Part shown: one piece after another, positions 46,794 to 57,369 of the stretch
How positions within the stretch are numbered: the stretch's first letter is position 1
Layout of the letters: the number at the start of each line of letters is the position of its first letter
Source of the DNA: Calothrix parasitica NIES-267
Lineage (GTDB): Bacteria; Cyanobacteriota; Cyanobacteriia; Cyanobacteriales; Nostocaceae
Direction: 5' to 3'
Length of the DNA stretch: 64,000 bases
Assembly (NCBI RefSeq): GCF_002368095.1
Contig: NZ_AP018227.1
Coordinates: forward strand, 7,332,123-7,396,122
The notes under the pieces: generated by a model
The model's input: the letters and a program-made list of their open reading frames with translations, nothing else
What the model was told of the DNA's origin: nothing
The model's database searches: none
Made by a program: the position numbers and the translations under genes

Positions 46794-48383
46794 TTACAAA
46801 GTCCGATATGCTCGATAGTTGATACTTGGGAAAATATTATCTATGTATTCAACTTTCTCCAACCATCCACTATCAATTTTTCCAATATTAATATCTTCGT
46901 AAAGCTTGTTAAATCGCATTAAATGAGAACGAGTTCTTCTTACAGCATAAGGAACCATTGTCCCGGTTCTCATAATAAATGCCCAGTCAGAAGATTGTGC
47001 TAAAAGTAATTCTCGTGCAGCTTGATTGAGAGCTTTCCATTCCAACTCATCTTCTGCTTCCCGACTGGATAATTCAATCATCCGCTCGGCAGCTTTATGT
47101 AAATGTGGGTAAATCCAGGTATTAGTTTCATTTAGCCAATACTCGTGAAAGCCTTTGTATCCCCAACTTGATTGAGAAGGACGACAAACTTGTTGAACCG
47201 GATTTGCTTTCAAATAATCCGATAAGTGAGTCATATCATAAGTCCCTTGATCAAACCAAGACTTACGGAATAGATAATCAATAAACCAAGGACCTTCATA
47301 CCACCAATGTCCGAATAATTCTGCATCGTAAGGAGAAACCACAATTGGAGGACGGTGCATCATATTGTGGAGATGTTCTACTTGACGCTCGCGGTTAAAT
47401 GCAAAGTTTGCAGCATGTTCCGCCGTTTTTTCTCTGGCCCAATAAGGGTCGTAGAGTTGTTTATCACCAAGTCCTAAACCGCGACCAGTAATTTTATGAT
47501 ATTTAATCCCAGTATTTTTCCGCTGACCATTAGGCATGATATAAGGCTTAATATACTCATATTCAGCCTCCCAACCCAAATCTTTATAAAATTCCCGATA
47601 TTCAGCAGCACCGGGATAACCCACTTCAGAAGACCATACTTGTTGAGAAGATTCATGGTCTCTTCCAAAAGCTGCAACACCACTTTCTGTAAAAATTGGT
47701 GCATAAGTACCAAATTGAGGACGAGGACGAGCATACAAAATACCATGTCCGTCGGTAAGGAAATAGCGCAATCCAGCATCAGCTACCATACGCTCTAAAC
47801 CTTCATAGTAAGCGCATTCAGGTAACCAAATACCTCTAGGTGGACGACCAAAATTTTCTTCGTAATGTTCTGCTGCTACCTGAAGCTGTGCCCAAACTGC
47901 TTGGGGATACATCTTCATTAATGGTAAGTAACCGTGAGTCGCACCACAAGTAATAATATCAATATTATTAGAATCTTGGAATTGCTTGAAAGCAGTTACT
48001 AAATCACCTTTGTATCGTTCCCAAATTTCTCTAGTAGCCTTAAATTCTTCTATATAATGCTCGGCTAAATATTTAAGATGACCATTTTCAGCATTATGTT
48101 CGCTTTCTAATTCTACAAGTTCCTGCAATTTCGCCAAGTGTTCGTCATAACGTTCTTGGAGAAGCGGGTCTCGCAACATTGACACTAAAGGTGGTGTCAT
48201 GCTCATGGTGATTTTAAAATCAATACCATCCTGCTTTAAGCCTTCAAAGACACGTAGTAATGGTATGTAAGTTTCTGTGATTGCTTCATAAAGCCATTCT
48301 TCCTCCAGCACATAGTCACTTTCTGGGTGACGAACGAAGGGCAGATGTGCATGAAGTACGAGTGCGACGTAGCCAATAGCCAT
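46794..48383 (-). CDS. Glycoside hydrolase family 57 protein (putative 1,4-alpha-glucan branching enzyme)
   Basis: The 529-residue protein starts at ATG 48383 (MAIGYVALVLHAHLPFVRHP), the standard N terminus of GH57/DUF1957 enzymes; the longer frame to 48452 is not used. The catalytic nucleophile is Glu in WLPECAY and the acid/base Asp is in VSPYDAELFGHWWYEG. A C-terminal helical domain (about 420-529) completes the branching-enzyme-type architecture. It would form alpha-1,6 branches in glycogen; some family members prove to be amylases, so the reaction is inferred. No other glycogen gene is near. Confidence 0.85.
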   Translation of the reverse strand: MAIGYVALVLHAHLPFVRHPESDYVLEEEWLYEAITETYIPLLRVFEGLKQDGIDFKITMSMTPPLVSMLRDPLLQERYDEHLAKLQELVELESEHNAENGHLKYLAEHYIEEFKATREIWERYKGDLVTAFKQFQDSNNIDIITCGATHGYLPLMKMYPQAVWAQLQVAAEHYEENFGRPPRGIWLPECAYYEGLERMVADAGLRYFLTDGHGILYARPRPQFGTYAPIFTESGVAAFGRDHESSQQVWSSEVGYPGAAEYREFYKDLGWEAEYEYIKPYIMPNGQRKNTGIKYHKITGRGLGLGDKQLYDPYWAREKTAEHAANFAFNRERQVEHLHNMMHRPPIVVSPYDAELFGHWWYEGPWFIDYLFRKSWFDQGTYDMTHLSDYLKANPVQQVCRPSQSSWGYKGFHEYWLNETNTWIYPHLHKAAERMIELSSREAEDELEWKALNQAARELLLAQSSDWAFIMRTGTMVPYAVRRTRSHLMRFNKLYEDINIGKIDSGWLEKVEYIDNIFPSINYRAYRTL

Positions 48384-48594
48384 AATATTAATTCCGAACT
48401 GGTTCCTATATATCGATAGTGCAAGGGCACAACATTCTTTTGGCAGACGCAAAATTTAGTCCTACATCATATAGAGTAGGGCGCTGAGGAGCAAAGCTTA
48501 TGAGCGCTTTTGTCAACCTAAGAAATACTTCTGGTTAGAAGTTAACAATATTTTAAGACTTTATGGGAATCAGTAGGCTATCGTTGCTAATTAT

Positions 48595-48738
48595 TAAGGA
48601 GTTGGGAGTAGTAAGTCGCGAGTAGCAAGTAGTAAGTAGCAAGTAACGAGTAAGGAATTAATTTCTTCCCAATTACCAATTCCTAATTACCAATTACCAA
48701 TTACCAATTACCAATTACCCATTACCAATTCCCAATTG
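48595..48738. repeat. Heptad repeats (AGTAGCA and ACCAATT types)
   Basis: Degenerate AGTAAGT/AGTAGCA units (48600-48655) followed by eight or more AATTACC units (48662-48736) end just 7 bases past the rsgA stop. They make up the downstream half of the 48384-48744 spacer; the other half shows nothing recognisable. Confidence 0.88.
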
Positions 48739-48744
48739 CCATTT

Positions 48745-49887
48745 TTATTCTTCACTTTCTTGATACAGTTCTTGCAAGTTCTGCTGTTGCTTCTTCCGAG
48801 AAATGCGACGATATTTCTTGCTTTCTAACCTCGGTTCGTATTGTTTCCGACCTTTCCCTTTTGTTTTTAACTTAAGATTAGATTCTGGATCTGCTTGCTG
48901 TTTAAGCCAAGCCTGACGTTCTATTGCTTCTTCTAAAAAATCTAAATAATCTTGGTAACGTTCCCAATCTCCACGCACGATACAATCGGGTTCGTCTTTA
49001 TGCAAGCAATTACTAAATCTACAGCTACCAGTTTCTAATCTCTTTCTTGCTTCTGGAAAGTAACTGACCAATTCTTCTGGAGTGCAATCTAGGTCTGGTT
49101 GATTGAAACCCGGAGTATCTGCAAGTAAACCCCCTCCAGGAATTTCAAATAATTCTACGTGACGAGTTGTGTGTCTTCCACGAGCTAATTTACCTGAAAC
49201 TTCTGCAACTCTTAAGTTCGCACTGGGAATCAAATTATTTATTAAGCTGGATTTTCCTACACCGGAAGCTCCAGCAAGAACAGTAATTTTACCTGCCAGA
49301 ATATCTTCTACAGCGTCCATATTTATACCTTTATAAACGCTGATAAACGTAGGTTGATAGCCCCAACTGTTAAGACGTTCTTTAATTTCGGCTTGCTCTT
49401 GAGAAGTTATTAAATCGCTTTTATTCAGACACAAAACTACATCTAAACCTGTTGACTCACCTTTCACTAAAAAGCGGCTGAGTTGATAAGGCTCCAAAGG
49501 AGGGTCTGTAACAGCAAACACTAATAATATTTGATTTACATTGGCGATCGCCGGACGGTCGAGTTGAGAATTACGGGGTAAAACATTGGTAATAGCACCT
49601 CTACCACCAGCCCAATCGGGTTCTTCCACAATAACGCGGTCGCCAACTATCACCTGTTGACCGATTTTTTTTAAGCGGGTTCTGCGGGTACATAAAAGTA
49701 GTGGTGGATTGCAAGAAGAAGCAGAAGGAGCAGAGGAAGCGGAGTCGGAAAAAGTTTCTATCTCCTCGTCTCCCTGTCTCCTTGTCTCCTTGTCCTCTTC
49801 ATCCAGCTGAACTCTGTAAAAATTAGCTTGGACTGCAAGCACTGTACCCAGTAATTGCCCAGATTTTATTGATGCTTCGTCACTCAT
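48745..49887 (-). CDS. rsgA: Ribosome small-subunit-dependent GTPase A (RsgA/YjeQ)
   Basis: The 380-residue circularly permuted GTPase helps maturation of the 30S ribosomal subunit. It has an N-terminal OB fold (LGTVLAVQANFYRVQLD), the permuted G motifs NKSD (G4, before) and GASGVGKSSL (G1), DTPGF (G3), and the C-terminal zinc site CRFSNCLHKDEPDC. Residues about 31-59 (DKETRRQGDEEIETFSDS and on) are an extra low-complexity piece in the OB fold, apparently derived from GGAGACA-type tandem repeats. The start overlaps the stop of the tusA-like gene by 4 bases. Confidence 0.93.
   Translation of the reverse strand: MSDEASIKSGQLLGTVLAVQANFYRVQLDEEDKETRRQGDEEIETFSDSASSAPSASSCNPPLLLCTRRTRLKKIGQQVIVGDRVIVEEPDWAGGRGAITNVLPRNSQLDRPAIANVNQILLVFAVTDPPLEPYQLSRFLVKGESTGLDVVLCLNKSDLITSQEQAEIKERLNSWGYQPTFISVYKGINMDAVEDILAGKITVLAGASGVGKSSLINNLIPSANLRVAEVSGKLARGRHTTRHVELFEIPGGGLLADTPGFNQPDLDCTPEELVSYFPEARKRLETGSCRFSNCLHKDEPDCIVRGDWERYQDYLDFLEEAIERQAWLKQQADPESNLKLKTKGKGRKQYEPRLESKKYRRISRKKQQQNLQELYQESEE
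49711..49797. repeat. Tandem-repeat-derived insertion inside rsgA
   Basis: Read on the plus strand, CTCCTCGTCTCCCTGTCTCC and CTTGTCTCCTTGTCCTC are 7/8-base units identical in kind to intergenic repeats, followed by TCTGCTTCTTC-type units. The whole insertion keeps the reading frame. Confidence 0.8.
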
Positions 49888-50141
49888 GGGTTAGTAACTG
49901 AGCACCTTACTAATAAGGAAAAATAACCGGAACAATCGGTAATTTGTTCAATTTTATAACCAGCCATTGTCAAACTATCAGGAACTTGCTCGATAGGTTC
50001 TCCCGGATCTAACCAAACTTCTAATAATTCTTCTGCTTGCATTTGCTGCAAACGAAGTTTTGTCCGTACAAAATTAATTGGACAAGGAGTTCCCCGTAAG
50101 TCAAGTTGAGCATCGGGAGATAAAAGTGGAGATACACTCAT
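49884..50141 (-). CDS. TusA/SirA-like sulfur carrier protein
   Basis: The 85-residue protein has the TusA signature LDLRGTPCPINFVRTKL with the active cysteine in CPxx, and the second half (LEVWLDPGEPIEQVPDSLTM) of the two-layer fold. TusA-type proteins relay persulfide sulfur, for example to tRNA thiolation or molybdopterin. It lies between dnaJ (5 bases away) and rsgA (4-base overlap), an arrangement common in cyanobacteria, so the three are one transcript. Confidence 0.88.
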   Translation of the reverse strand: MSVSPLLSPDAQLDLRGTPCPINFVRTKLRLQQMQAEELLEVWLDPGEPIEQVPDSLTMAGYKIEQITDCSGYFSLLVRCSVTNP

Positions 50142-50146
50142 TATTT

Positions 50147-51271
50147 TTAATTAAATAGTTTTCCCAAGAAACCTTCTAAACCGCCTTTACCAGTGCGCTC
50201 TCCTTTAATTTTAGCTAGCTTTTCTAGCAATTCTCTTTCGTCGGGTGTTACCTTCGTAGGAATATCAATCAAAATAGTAATCATATGGTCGCCCCTACTT
50301 ACAGGATTTCCCAAACGCGGAACGCCTCGATTTTCCAACTTCATGACTGTATTGGGCTGAGTTCCAGGGGGAATAATCATTTCCACCAGACCATCAACAG
50401 TATCTACTTCCAAACGGCACCCTAAAATTGCTTGAAGATAGCTAACCTTGATTTCAGAAAGTACATTAATACCATCGCGCTGGAATTCTTCATCTTCGTT
50501 TACGAATAAGTAAACGTATAAATCTCCGGGCGCACCACCGCGCATTCCGGCATCTCCTTCATTAGAGATACGCAAGCGGGTACCATTGTCAACCCCAGCC
50601 GGAATAGTAATTTTAAGTTTCTTGGTAACTTGGTTTGCACCTTTGCCTTCACAAGCATCGCATTTGTCTTCAACAACCATTCCTTGTCCGTTACAGGTGG
50701 GGCAGGTTGAGACTTGTGTAAAGCTACCGAAAGGGGTTCGAGTTACGCGGCGAACTTGACCCGAACCGCTGCAGGTTGAACAAGCCCGAGGACGAGTGCC
50801 CGGTTTTGCACCCGAACCGCTACAAACGTCGCAACTTTCCAGGTGGGAAATGCGAATTTCTTTTTCACCACCGAATACCGCTTCGCGAAAATCGAGTTTT
50901 AAGTCTAAGCGTAGGTCATCACCTCGAACGGGGCCGCTACGTCGTCTTTGGGACTGACCTGCACCTCCAGCAAACCCACTGAAAATGCTTTCAAATATAT
51001 CGGCAAAACCGCCCATATCTCCGAAGTCTTGGAAGCCAGCAGCACCAGCACCAGATACTCCTTGTTCTCCAAAGCGGTCATAACGAGCGCGAGTTTCAGG
51101 TTCCGAAAGCACTTCATAAGCGCGGTTAATTTCCTTAAACCGCTCCTCGGCTCCCGGCTCTTTGTTCACGTCTGGGTGATACTTCCGGGCTAAGCGGCGG
51201 TAAGCACTTTTCAAGTCTTCTTTATCGGTGTCACGAGAGACACCCAGAATTTCATAATAGTCGCGAGCCAT
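50147..51271 (-). CDS. dnaJ: Molecular chaperone DnaJ (type I)
   Basis: The 374-residue co-chaperone delivers clients to DnaK and stimulates its ATPase. It has the J domain with HPD ([13 protein letters not shown]), the Gly/Phe-rich region (about 75-115), four zinc-binding CxxCxGxG repeats ([32 protein letters not shown]) and the C-terminal client-binding domains. All are intact, so it is a full type I DnaJ. It is separated from dnaK by a 694-base spacer with a terminator and a MITE-like element, so it probably has its own promoter. Confidence 0.96.
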   Translation of the reverse strand: MARDYYEILGVSRDTDKEDLKSAYRRLARKYHPDVNKEPGAEERFKEINRAYEVLSEPETRARYDRFGEQGVSGAGAAGFQDFGDMGGFADIFESIFSGFAGGAGQSQRRRSGPVRGDDLRLDLKLDFREAVFGGEKEIRISHLESCDVCSGSGAKPGTRPRACSTCSGSGQVRRVTRTPFGSFTQVSTCPTCNGQGMVVEDKCDACEGKGANQVTKKLKITIPAGVDNGTRLRISNEGDAGMRGGAPGDLYVYLFVNEDEEFQRDGINVLSEIKVSYLQAILGCRLEVDTVDGLVEMIIPPGTQPNTVMKLENRGVPRLGNPVSRGDHMITILIDIPTKVTPDERELLEKLAKIKGERTGKGGLEGFLGKLFN

Positions 51272-51644
51272 AAAGCAAAGGTAAAAGTTAAAATGTTGGA
51301 AACTAATATGCAGTTACACGTCAGGCAGAAGGCAAAAAGTTAAGTTTTATTATTAATAATTGATTTTACCCTTTACTCTCGATAAAAATCACTACTTTTG
51401 CACCAAGGTGCAGATGTGACTTAAATAAGGACGAGATTTATTGATTCGTTTATTTTTCCACTCTCTTACAATTGTGCTATGTAGATGTGCGAAAAGCGGA
51501 CTATAATTTTAAGGGCTAGCCGCACATATTAGTGTGGAAAACCCCCCATCTGGTATTCTATATCATTGAAATTATTTTGACTTCTTCCCGCCACAAGGAT
51601 AAATGAAGCTTCTAAAATGTTGGCAGGGATGGTCAGGAACTAAC

Positions 51645-51736
51645 AGGAATGACCGCAAGCCACATATTTTTCTTGTAGGGTGTGTGACACTTCGATTCAT
51701 TTTTAACGTAGTAATAGGGTTTTTAGTGTCATTCCT
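51645..51736. mobile_element. MITE-like element, copy 2 (shorter)
   Basis: AGGAATGAC at 51645 and GTCATTCCT ending at 51736 are inverted ends. Inside it shares TTGTAGGGTG, GTGACACTTC, AACGTAGTAATA and TAGTGTCA in the same order with 13102-13226, but lacks the last ~30 bases of that copy. An 84-codon frame over it is not considered a gene. Confidence 0.75.
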
Positions 51737-51873
51737 AACTAAATTAGATTGGCAGTCTTACTCCCGTTCCGCTCTAAGATTTCCTATCGCAATCTTTCCC
51801 TCTCTCACACTCTCCCTCCGACCAATAGGTAATCTTTCACCGGGAAAGGAGTATTAATAGTATCTAATAATTC

Positions 51874-51905
51874 AAAACCTCTTCTACCAAGGCAGAAGAG
51901 GTTTT
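51874..51905 (-). terminator. Terminator between dnaK and dnaJ
   Basis: AAAACCTCTTCT (51874-51885) and AGAAGAGGTTTT (51894-51905) form a perfect 12-bp stem with an 8-base loop, 60 bases past the dnaK stop. On the minus strand the stem ends in TTTT. The rest of 51272-51965 shows only the MITE-like copy and no gene. Confidence 0.82.
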
Positions 51906-51965
51906 ATATAAAGGTTTTAATCGTGCTGTAGTCAATCAAAAACTACTGTATTAATTACCAACAAT

Positions 51966-53954
51966 TTAATCTATAGCTTCGTAATCAGCTTGGACTGTAT
52001 TTTCTTCTTCAAAATCAAAGTTGAATTGCGGTGCAAAAGCTTCTTTTGATGCTTCACTATCTTCTGGAATGGAAGGAGTATCTGAATTATCGGGATTCTC
52101 AGGATTCTCGGGTGTTTCAACTGTTTCTTCGTAACTTCCAGTATTGACGCGACTATATACCTCCGCACCAATAGCAAATACAGTTTGTTGAAACTCATCC
52201 AAACTTTGTTTAAATTCTGCTACGGATATTTCTTCATTAGCCATTGCTGCTTGCAGTGTTGCTAATTTCTCGTCAATAGAAGCTTTTAGTTGTTCGTCGA
52301 TAAGATTTGGATTATCTACCAAAGCCGATTCATAACTGTGTAAGAGAGTATTGGCTTGATTTGTTAATTCAATTAATTCCAAGCGTCTTCTATCTTCCTC
52401 AGCAAAGGTTTCGGCTTCTAGACGCATTTTTTCTACTTCGCTCTGACTCAAGCCACCTGTATTGGTAATCCGAATACTTTGCTCTCTACCAGTACCTTTA
52501 TCTTGAGCACCTACTTTTAAAATACCGTTAACATCAATTTCAAAAGATACTTCAATTTGCGGTACACCCCTCGGAGCCGGAGGAATTCCATTTAAAAGAA
52601 ATTTACCCAAGCTTTTATTATCTCGCGCCATCGCTCTTTCACCTTGAAGAACGTGGATTTCCACCGAGTTTTGTCCGTCAACTGCCGTGGAAAATACTTG
52701 AGATTTGCTGGTAGGAATTGTAGTATTGCGCTCCATAATTTTGGTGAATACTTCTCCTAAAGTCTCAAGCCCCAGAGATAAAGGAGTGACATCCAAAAGT
52801 AGCAAATTATCAACTTCCCCACCCAACACACCAGCTTGAATCGCTGCACCTAAAGCTACTGCTTCATCGGGATTAATCGAACGGTCGGGAGCTTTACCTC
52901 CAAAAAAGTTCACCAAAGCATTCTGAACTGCTGGAATACGAGTAGAACCACCCACCAGAATCATCTTGTCCATCATTTCTGGCTTCAGGTCTGCATCTTT
53001 GAGCGACTGAATCATTGGCTCGACAATAGCTTTAATTAAATCGCTGCTAAGTTCTTCAAATTTGGAACGGCTAAGTTCCATCTCTAAATGTTTCGGACCA
53101 GTTTCATTTGCAGTAATAAACGGTAAATTAATTGAGGTAGTAGGCATAGTGGAAAGCTCAATCTTTGCCTTTTCGGCAGCTTCCCGCAAGCGTTGCAGCG
53201 CCATCTTATCCGCAGAAAGGTCAATTTTTTCTTGTTTGTAAAAAAGCTCCATCATCCATTGGACGATACAGTTATCAAAATCGTCTCCACCAAGATGGTT
53301 GTTACCACAAGTTGCTTTTACTTCAAATACTCCATCCCCAAGCTGTAAGATGGAAACATCAAAAGTACCGCCTCCCAAGTCAAATACTAGAATTAACTGT
53401 TCCTCATCTTGCTTATCCAAGCCAAACGCTAAAGCCGCAGCAGTAGGCTCGTTGATGATTCGCAGTACTTCTAATCCAGCAATTGTTCCAGCATCCTTAG
53501 TAGCCTGTCTTTGAGCATCAGTAAAATATGCCGGAACAGTAATTACCGCTTGAGTAACATCTTCACCCAAGAAATTTTCCGCATCCTGCTTCAACTTCTG
53601 TAAAATCATTGCGGAGATTTCTTGAGGAGTATAGTTACGTCCTCTAATTTGGACATCAACAGTATCGTCTCTACCCTTGTCACAACTATATGGTACGCGA
53701 GCGCGTTCCTCTTGAGTATCATCCCAACGACGACCAATAAATCGTTTAATACTATATATAGTGTTTTCGGCATTAGTTACCGCTTGGCGCTTTGCCAGAG
53801 GACCGACTAAGCGTTCGCCTCCTTTGCCAAATCCAACAATAGATGGAGTTGTACGTCCACCTTCTGAATTAGCTATTACAAGGGGTTGCCCACCTTCCAA
53901 AACTGCGACACAACTATTGGTAGTGCCCAAGTCGATCCCAATAACTTTTCCCAT
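51966..53954 (-). CDS. dnaK: Molecular chaperone DnaK (Hsp70)
   Basis: The 662-residue Hsp70 has the N-terminal ATPase signatures ([49 protein letters not shown]), the linker [17 protein letters not shown] and the substrate-binding domain. The C-terminal tail ([20 protein letters not shown] to DYEAID) is long, acidic and lacks a eukaryote-like EEVD end, as is common for cyanobacterial DnaKs encoded next to grpE. The gene lies 263 bases after grpE on the same strand. No CIRCE operator is visible upstream. Confidence 0.96.
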   Translation of the reverse strand: MGKVIGIDLGTTNSCVAVLEGGQPLVIANSEGGRTTPSIVGFGKGGERLVGPLAKRQAVTNAENTIYSIKRFIGRRWDDTQEERARVPYSCDKGRDDTVDVQIRGRNYTPQEISAMILQKLKQDAENFLGEDVTQAVITVPAYFTDAQRQATKDAGTIAGLEVLRIINEPTAAALAFGLDKQDEEQLILVFDLGGGTFDVSILQLGDGVFEVKATCGNNHLGGDDFDNCIVQWMMELFYKQEKIDLSADKMALQRLREAAEKAKIELSTMPTTSINLPFITANETGPKHLEMELSRSKFEELSSDLIKAIVEPMIQSLKDADLKPEMMDKMILVGGSTRIPAVQNALVNFFGGKAPDRSINPDEAVALGAAIQAGVLGGEVDNLLLLDVTPLSLGLETLGEVFTKIMERNTTIPTSKSQVFSTAVDGQNSVEIHVLQGERAMARDNKSLGKFLLNGIPPAPRGVPQIEVSFEIDVNGILKVGAQDKGTGREQSIRITNTGGLSQSEVEKMRLEAETFAEEDRRRLELIELTNQANTLLHSYESALVDNPNLIDEQLKASIDEKLATLQAAMANEEISVAEFKQSLDEFQQTVFAIGAEVYSRVNTGSYEETVETPENPENPDNSDTPSIPEDSEASKEAFAPQFNFDFEEENTVQADYEAID

Positions 53955-54217
53955 AACTATCGGTATTTTTATTGATTAACTCTATAAAGCTGCAATATCA
54001 CAACAACGATAATGGTCGAACAGCTTCCTTGAATAAAACAACGTCTGTTTTTAGGAAACTGTTCATCCCACTGATAGAATAATTTCCCCATTTATGGAGA
54101 AATTTTTCTTCACAATCGTTGCTAATAAAAGCGCGGATGGCACTCAGCCGACAAATTGGGATGCGATGCTCGCCCGATTATTATTAACCGAAAGCAGTTG
54201 TTGAAAGGTGTCAGTGG

Positions 54218-54871
54218 TTACTGCGATTGAGTACTGGCTTCCCCAGCCTCTGAGTTCTCAACCGAAGAAGCATCTTCCTTCTGAGCAGCCACCTTCACCA
54301 TTGCATGACGTAGCACGCGCTCGCCAAGAAAGTATCCGCGTACTAACTCTTCTAACACTGTTCCTTCCGGATATTCATCCGTAGGTTCGCGCATAACTGC
54401 TTCATGTTCGTTAGGGTCGAACTCTTGACCTTCAGGGCGCATTGGCGAAACACCCAAGCGTTTGAGACAGTCTACTAGCTGCTTGTAAACGCCTTGATAG
54501 CTTTTGTGAATCGCCATTTCCCCATCATTTTGGGGTTTAATTTGCGCCCGCGCTCGTTCAAAATTATCAATGATTGGCAATAATTCTGTAATCGTGTTGC
54601 GCTTCACCTGTAGTTCTAAATCGTCTTTCTCCTTGAGTGTGCGTTTGCGGTAATTCTCAAAATCTGCCGCAATTCGCATATATTGACTGCTACGCTCATC
54701 AATCTGGGCTTTCAAAGACTCTATCTCAGGTGAAGATGAAGCTGTATCTACTGGAGTGGTACTTTTACCATCTTCTGTATTAGCTGTAGCTGAATCTGCT
54801 ACATTTGCTTCAACTGTGATTTGCTCGTTAACATCGCCGTTACTGTTGGTTTGTGGGGAGTCGCTGTTCAT
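54218..54871 (-). CDS. grpE: Nucleotide exchange factor GrpE
   Basis: The 217-residue protein releases ADP from DnaK. The first ~45 residues are acidic and disordered; then comes the long dimerising coiled coil ([20 protein letters not shown] and [16 protein letters not shown]) and the C-terminal beta wing ([40 protein letters not shown]). Length and motifs are typical. It leads the grpE-dnaK-dnaJ-tusA-rsgA set. Confidence 0.95.
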   Translation of the reverse strand: MNSDSPQTNSNGDVNEQITVEANVADSATANTEDGKSTTPVDTASSSPEIESLKAQIDERSSQYMRIAADFENYRKRTLKEKDDLELQVKRNTITELLPIIDNFERARAQIKPQNDGEMAIHKSYQGVYKQLVDCLKRLGVSPMRPEGQEFDPNEHEAVMREPTDEYPEGTVLEELVRGYFLGERVLRHAMVKVAAQKEDASSVENSEAGEASTQSQ

Positions 54872-55355
54872 TGCTTAAATTAACCTCTGTTTGTTCGCCA
54901 AATACCACTACTGTGTCCTAATCTTTTAATTGTTATCGTTCAGCCATTATTTTCCAGTCAATTAGGAATACTTTACAGGTGAGTTTTCACTACCATTAAA
55001 ACAACAGCTTATAAATTAAATCACTATAAGGGAAAGTCTCAGCGTATTTTGGTCACCGAAATATTCCACGGAAGTGGTATCTCAGTCATGATTATGACAA
55101 ATGGTGAAGGTCTTTATCACTTTTCTTTGTAAGCTTAATTGTAGAAATTTCTTACTTTTTATTGGTTGGGTTTGCCCTACTTACCGAAAACGTCACTAAA
55201 ACCCAGGTTTCAAAAACTTTCAAACTTCGCTAAATAATCTTCTAACAGGATAATTAAAAAAAAATTAACTAATATTTGGTTGAAATGAAAATTCTGCACC
55301 CCAGCTTGGGAATACTCAAATAGTACGGTTTGTGCAGCATCCATCATCTCAATAT
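54872..55355. other. Divergent promoter region between grpE and pilB
   Basis: A spacer of 484 bases between the two divergent start codons must hold promoters for both the chaperone set and the pilus set. I see no CIRCE-type inverted repeat, no repeat family and no open frame worth calling. Confidence 0.5.
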
Positions 55356-57368
55356 ATGACTTACTCGTCACAACAAAGGCGTAGTACCGCTCTGAGCGTT
55401 AAATCGGAGTTTTCGCCTTTCGGTAACAAACTTGTTCAATCTGGTTTTGTAGATAACAGCCAGATGAAGCAAGCACTTATAGAAAGTCGCAAATCGGGTA
55501 GACCCTTAATTGAGGTCATCGAATCGATTGCAGGACGACAGCTATCGCCAGAGCTACTTCGCGAATATAAAAAGCAACAGCTATTTGAACTTAAAATTCT
55601 TTACGGTGTTGAAAGCTTAGACCCGGAAATTAACGAAGTCGGCACGACTTCAGTCGGGGGTTTGATTGAGACTCTTATCCCGGTGGATATTTGTCGTCGT
55701 CATCGCCTAATTCCATTATCAAAACATGAGGAAGAAAATCCACCTTATGTTTTGGTCGCGATGGTAGATCCAGATAATCTGGAAGCTTCTGACGACCTAA
55801 ACCGGGTTTTACGCCCGCAAGGCTTTAGTTTGCAAAGAATGGTGATCACTCAAGAAGATTACCAGCAGCTAATCAACCAATTCTTGGATGAAATGGCTGT
55901 CAAACAGAAGCATATAGAAAAAGAACAATTTACCGATATAAATCAAGATTTAGAAAATCTTGATAATCTTGATTTAGAAGATGCTCCTGAAGAAGCAGAA
56001 GCTGATTTAGGTTCGGCAATGAAAGGTGCTGAGGGTGCGCCAATCATCAACTTGGTAAATAGAATTCTTGCTAAAGCATTACATGAAGGGGTTTCTGATA
56101 TTCACATCGAACCTCAAGAAGAAAATTTACGTATACGCTTTCGTAAGGATGGTGTATTGCGCGAAGCTTTTGACGCATTACCCAAAAAAATCATTCCAGC
56201 AATTACAGCCCGTTTCAAAATTGTTGCCAACTTGGATATTGCCGAACGTCGTCTTCCCCAAGATGGACGCATCCGGCGTTTATTTGAAGGACGCAAAGTA
56301 GACTTCCGCGTAAATACTTTACCAAGTCGTTACGGAGAAAAAGTAGTACTCCGAATTCTGGATAACTCTTCAACTCAATTGGGATTGGATAAATTAATTA
56401 CCGACCCCGAAACATTACAAATCGTCCAAGAGATGGTAAGTCGTCCCTTTGGCTTAATTCTTGTTACCGGTCCTACGGGTTCTGGTAAAACAACGTCTCT
56501 GTATTCCGCTTTAGCTGAAAGAAATTCTCCCGATATTAATATCAGTACAGTAGAAGACCCGGTGGAATATAGTTTACCGGGAATTACTCAAGTGCAGGTA
56601 ATTCGGGAAAAAGGACTGGATTTTGGCACAGCATTGCGGGCATTTTTGCGACAAGATCCCGATGTATTACTTGTGGGTGAAACCCGAGATAAAGAAACGG
56701 CAAAAACAGCTATCGAAGCAGCATTGACGGGTCACTTAGTATTAACGACCCTACACACCAATGATGCTCCTGGTGCTATTGCGCGTTTGGGAGAAATGGG
56801 TATCGAATCTTTCATGATTTCGAGTTCCTTAATTGGGGTACTGGCTCAGCGTTTGATGCGTCGCGTTTGCGATGAATGTCGTATTGAATATACTCCAACA
56901 TCCCAAGAACTAGCGCGTTACGGTTTATCAGCATCTCAAGAAGCCGATGTCACTTTTTACAAAGCTAATACTCTAGCTATAGACCAAATTCAAGAAGCTA
57001 GAAGCAATGGTACGCTGTGCGAAAAATGTAACGGAATTGGTTATAAAGGACGCTCTGGTGTTTACGAAGTAATGAGAATTACTGAGCGCATTCAAACTTT
57101 AATCAACGAAGAAGCACCAACCGAATTAATTAAAGAAGCAGCAGTGGAAGAAGGAATGAAAACCTTGCTTGCTTACAGTTTAGATTTGGTGCGTCAAGGG
57201 GCTACCACTCTTGAAGAAGTAGAGCGGGTAACGTTTACCGATACAGGTTTGGAAGCGGAGTTAAAAGCTAAGCGTAAAAGTGGTTTAACTTGTCGAAATT
57301 GCGAAGCTCAATTACAACCGGAATGGTTGGATTGTCCTTACTGTATGACATCACGGTTTCAAGACTAA
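55356..57368 (+). CDS. pilB: Type IV pilus extension ATPase PilB
   Basis: The 670-residue protein powers pilus assembly. It has an N-terminal MshEN-type domain (PFGNKLVQSGFVDNSQMKQA), the secretion ATPase core with Walker A GPTGSGKTTSL, the Asp box and Walker B (DPDVLLVGETRD), and a tetracysteine zinc motif CDEC...CEKC. A second C-terminal pair, CRNCEAQ and CPYC (last ~20 residues), looks like an extra zinc ribbon. ATG 55356 (MTYSSQQRRS) is preferred over an in-frame GTG at 55332. It is first in the pilB-pilT-pilC set. Confidence 0.95.
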   Translation: MTYSSQQRRSTALSVKSEFSPFGNKLVQSGFVDNSQMKQALIESRKSGRPLIEVIESIAGRQLSPELLREYKKQQLFELKILYGVESLDPEINEVGTTSVGGLIETLIPVDICRRHRLIPLSKHEEENPPYVLVAMVDPDNLEASDDLNRVLRPQGFSLQRMVITQEDYQQLINQFLDEMAVKQKHIEKEQFTDINQDLENLDNLDLEDAPEEAEADLGSAMKGAEGAPIINLVNRILAKALHEGVSDIHIEPQEENLRIRFRKDGVLREAFDALPKKIIPAITARFKIVANLDIAERRLPQDGRIRRLFEGRKVDFRVNTLPSRYGEKVVLRILDNSSTQLGLDKLITDPETLQIVQEMVSRPFGLILVTGPTGSGKTTSLYSALAERNSPDINISTVEDPVEYSLPGITQVQVIREKGLDFGTALRAFLRQDPDVLLVGETRDKETAKTAIEAALTGHLVLTTLHTNDAPGAIARLGEMGIESFMISSSLIGVLAQRLMRRVCDECRIEYTPTSQELARYGLSASQEADVTFYKANTLAIDQIQEARSNGTLCEKCNGIGYKGRSGVYEVMRITERIQTLINEEAPTELIKEAAVEEGMKTLLAYSLDLVRQGATTLEEVERVTFTDTGLEAELKAKRKSGLTCRNCEAQLQPEWLDCPYCMTSRFQD

Positions 57369-57369
57369 G

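Noticed and set aside
51603-51857. 84-codon frame between dnaJ and dnaK
   Set aside because: It is made by the MITE-like copy 2 and flanking DNA; composition is not protein-like and no ribosome site is seen.
54872-55000. CIRCE heat-shock operator upstream of grpE
   Set aside because: No TTAGCACTC-N9-GAGTGCTAA-like inverted repeat could be found in the spacer.
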